Below, one piece after another: positions 62,227-64,000 of a DNA stretch of 64,000 nt. This stretch comes from Flavobacterium sp. Lineage in GTDB: Bacteria > Bacteroidota > Bacteroidia > Flavobacteriales > Flavobacteriaceae. A program made the position numbers and the translations under genes. Below the pieces are notes generated by a model that was not told the DNA's origin, did no database searches, and saw nothing but the letters and a program-made list of their open reading frames with translations. Numbering within the stretch: the stretch's first letter is position 1; each line of letters begins with the position of its first letter. The stretch is from positions 372,001 through 436,000 of the forward strand of contig JADKHM010000019.1 in the NCBI GenBank assembly GCA_016721735.1, written 5' to 3'.

Positions 62227-63519
62227 ATGAAATACCATCAAATTGATCGCAACTTATTTATAAAAAACCGTGCAAAATTTATTGCACAAATGAAACCGAA
62301 TAGTGTAGCGGTTTTTAACTCGAATGACATTTACCCGGTTTCTGCTGATAGTACCTTGCCATTCGCGCAACACCGTGACATCTTTTACTTATCTGGCGTA
62401 GATCAGGAAGAAAGCGTTTTATTGCTTTTCCCAGACGCACCTTATGAGCATCAACGTGAAATGTTGTTCCTTAAAGAAACGAGCGAGCATATTGCTATTT
62501 GGGAAGGTGAAAAATTAACGAAAGAACGTGCTTTTGAAGTGTCGGGCATTAGAACCGTTTATTGGTTACAAGATTTCCATAAGATATTGAATGAGATGAT
62601 GACTTATTCTGACACGATGTATATCAACACCAACGAGCATTATCGTGCCGCCGTTGAGACCGAAACCAGAGAGGATCGTTTTGTGAAATGGTGGAAATCA
62701 AAATATCCGGCGCATCAAGTCGCGAAAAGCAACCCCATATTGCAACGTTTGCGTTCCGTAAAAGAAAGTGAGGAATTAGATTTGATTCAACAAGCCTGTA
62801 ACATTACAGAATTAGGTTTCCGTCGATTATTGCCATTCGTAAAACCAAATGTTACGGAATATGAAATTGAAGCGGAGTTGATCCATGAGTTTGTTCGAAA
62901 TCGGTCAAAAGGTTTTGCATACACGCCAATTATCGCTTCTGGCGACAACGCGAATGTGCTTCACTATATTGAAAACAATCAGCAATGTAAAGCAGGCGAT
63001 TTAATATTGCTTGACGTTGCCGCAGAATACGCCAACTACTCAAGCGATTTATCCCGAACGATTCCTGTTTCTGGGAAATATACGGCACGTCAAAAAGCAG
63101 TTTATAATGCGGTGCTTCGTGTTAAGAATGAAGCAACAAAAATGCTGACGCCTGGAACACTTTGGAAACAATATCATTTGGAAGTCGGGAAATTAATGAC
63201 GTCCGAATTACTTGAACTTGGCTTAATTGATAAAGCAGACGTACAAAATGAAAATCCAGATTGGCCAGCATACAAAAAATATTTTATGCATGGAACATCC
63301 CATCATTTGGGTTTAGATACTCATGATTACGGCTTATTGCATGAACCAATGAAAGCCAATATGGTGTTTACCGTTGAGCCCGGAATTTATATTCCGGCAG
63401 AAGGATTCGGAATCCGCTTAGAAGACAATGTTGTTGTTCAAGAAAAAGGAGAACCATTGAATTTGATGAAAAACATCCCAATAGAAGTAGAAGAAATAGA
63501 AAACTTGATGAATTCGTAA
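62227..63519 (+). CDS. pepP: Xaa-Pro aminopeptidase (aminopeptidase P)
   Basis: 430 residues. An N-terminal creatinase-like domain (NSVAVFNSNDIYPVSADSTL, FAQHRDIFYLSGV) is followed by the pita-bread catalytic domain with metal ligands in LLDVAAEYANYSSDLSRT (two Asp), HGTSHHLGLDTHD (His), TVEPGIYI (Glu) and GIRLEDNVVV (Glu). It cleaves the first residue before Pro. There is no signal peptide. A hydrolase gene follows 57 bp later in the same direction. Confidence 0.93.
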   Translation: MKYHQIDRNLFIKNRAKFIAQMKPNSVAVFNSNDIYPVSADSTLPFAQHRDIFYLSGVDQEESVLLLFPDAPYEHQREMLFLKETSEHIAIWEGEKLTKERAFEVSGIRTVYWLQDFHKILNEMMTYSDTMYINTNEHYRAAVETETREDRFVKWWKSKYPAHQVAKSNPILQRLRSVKESEELDLIQQACNITELGFRRLLPFVKPNVTEYEIEAELIHEFVRNRSKGFAYTPIIASGDNANVLHYIENNQQCKAGDLILLDVAAEYANYSSDLSRTIPVSGKYTARQKAVYNAVLRVKNEATKMLTPGTLWKQYHLEVGKLMTSELLELGLIDKADVQNENPDWPAYKKYFMHGTSHHLGLDTHDYGLLHEPMKANMVFTVEPGIYIPAEGFGIRLEDNVVVQEKGEPLNLMKNIPIEVEEIENLMNS

Positions 63520-63576
63520 TAGAAATTATCAATTTTAAAAAAAGGTCATTGACTTGTTTCAAATAAAAATTAATTA

Positions 63577-64000
63577 TTGAAAGTACTATTCTATAAAAAC
63601 ACAGCGGTCACTTATGCTGACAACGGCAAAGGAGCCGCTGTTGTTTTGTTGCATGGCTTTTTGGAAAACCAGTCGATGTGGAATGACTTTATTCCTGAAT
63701 TGTCCAAAAGAAATCGTGTTATTACCATTGATCTATTAGGTCATGGCGCAACGGAATGTCTCGGATATGTTCATTCTATGGAAGACCAAGCCGACATGGT
63801 TCATCATGTTTTGATGGATTTAAATATTAGAAAAGCCATTTTAATTGGACATTCCATGGGCGGCTATGTGGCTTTGGCTTTTGCGGAATTATTTCCAGAG
63901 TACATGAAAGGATTGGTATTAATGAATTCTACTGCAAGAGCTGATAGTGCGGAACGAAAAGCAAATCGAGATCGTGCTATCAAAGCGGTAAAAAAAGACT
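63577..64000 (+). CDS. Alpha/beta hydrolase, N-terminal part (3' end outside window)
   Basis: The frame is open to the end of the window, giving 141 residues. It begins at TTG 63577 (MKVLFYKNTAVTYADNG). Oxyanion-hole motif VVLLHGFLENQSMW, then DLLGHGATE, and the nucleophile elbow LIGHSMGGYVALAFAE with Ser in GHSMGG. The substrate is unknown, and the His and Asp of the triad lie beyond the window. It probably shares a transcript with pepP. Confidence 0.85.
   Translation, partial: MKVLFYKNTAVTYADNGKGAAVVLLHGFLENQSMWNDFIPELSKRNRVITIDLLGHGATECLGYVHSMEDQADMVHHVLMDLNIRKAILIGHSMGGYVALAFAELFPEYMKGLVLMNSTARADSAERKANRDRAIKAVKKD

Overview
This 64 kb window looks like chromosomal DNA of a Flavobacterium-like member of the Flavobacteriaceae (Bacteroidota). 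It is AT-rich and densely coded. Two large secreted proteins end in type IX secretion sorting domains. MurF and alanine racemase are fused in one reading frame. Many genes are preceded by the Bacteroidota -7 motif TAnnTTTG and lack Shine-Dalgarno sequences, and several start with TTG or GTG. There is no rRNA operon, prophage or CRISPR array. Two tRNA genes (Ala-GGC and Met-CAT) are present.

Layout. 1-9.1 kb: the 3' part of a large outer-membrane protein gene, a Lys/Ala-rich secreted protein with a PBCV-type basic adaptor tail, tRNA-Ala, a barrel/TlpA pair divergent from an Omp28-like lipoprotein, then queD-lpxH and recJ. 9.1-17.4 kb: adenine deaminase, a thioredoxin-fold protein, rsmI, an acidic hypothetical protein, tdk and murF-alr. 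17.4-27.3 kb: mscL, asd, a His/Cys-rich small protein plus TonB receptor, mtgA, an FAD oxidoreductase and a large secreted metalloprotease. 27.3-32.3 kb: yceD-rpmF-fabH-accB-accC (fatty-acid initiation) behind pdxA. 32.4-41.4 kb: ribE, a PID-CTERM-like small protein, tRNA-Met, mce, rbfA, a frameshifted LolC/E-type permease, dusB, lepA, a PfkB sugar kinase and thiL. 41.6-49.5 kb: a signalling block on the minus strand, bounded by an orphan IS1595-type transposase N-terminus. 49.6-64 kb: glyS, a frameshifted comF, an Ig-like lipoprotein, a nitrilase-family amidase, a second T9SS cargo protein, sdhCAB, a Crp-family regulator, aminopeptidase P and a partial alpha/beta hydrolase.

The most unusual region is 41.6-49.5 kb. 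Reading along the minus strand it holds a LytTR response regulator whose phosphoacceptor Asp is replaced by Glu; a tiny secreted protein made almost entirely of five near-identical 16-residue units, the last ending exactly at the C-terminus, with its own terminator; and two tandem paralogous pairs of TPR sensor kinase plus NarL-type regulator. A set of three direct repeats spaced exactly 22 bp follows the last regulator. A multi-copy secreted peptide beside several sensory systems suggests a possible peptide-signalling or surface-display locus. That link is inference from proximity only.

Structured intergenic repeats recur at 12.3, 34.1, 35.9 and 37.3 kb. The last two are inverted copies flanking dusB. 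They share a skeleton and may be a mobile or non-coding RNA family of flavobacteria. Two genes (the permease and comF) are each broken by a one-base change in an A-run. This may be sequence error rather than real gene loss.
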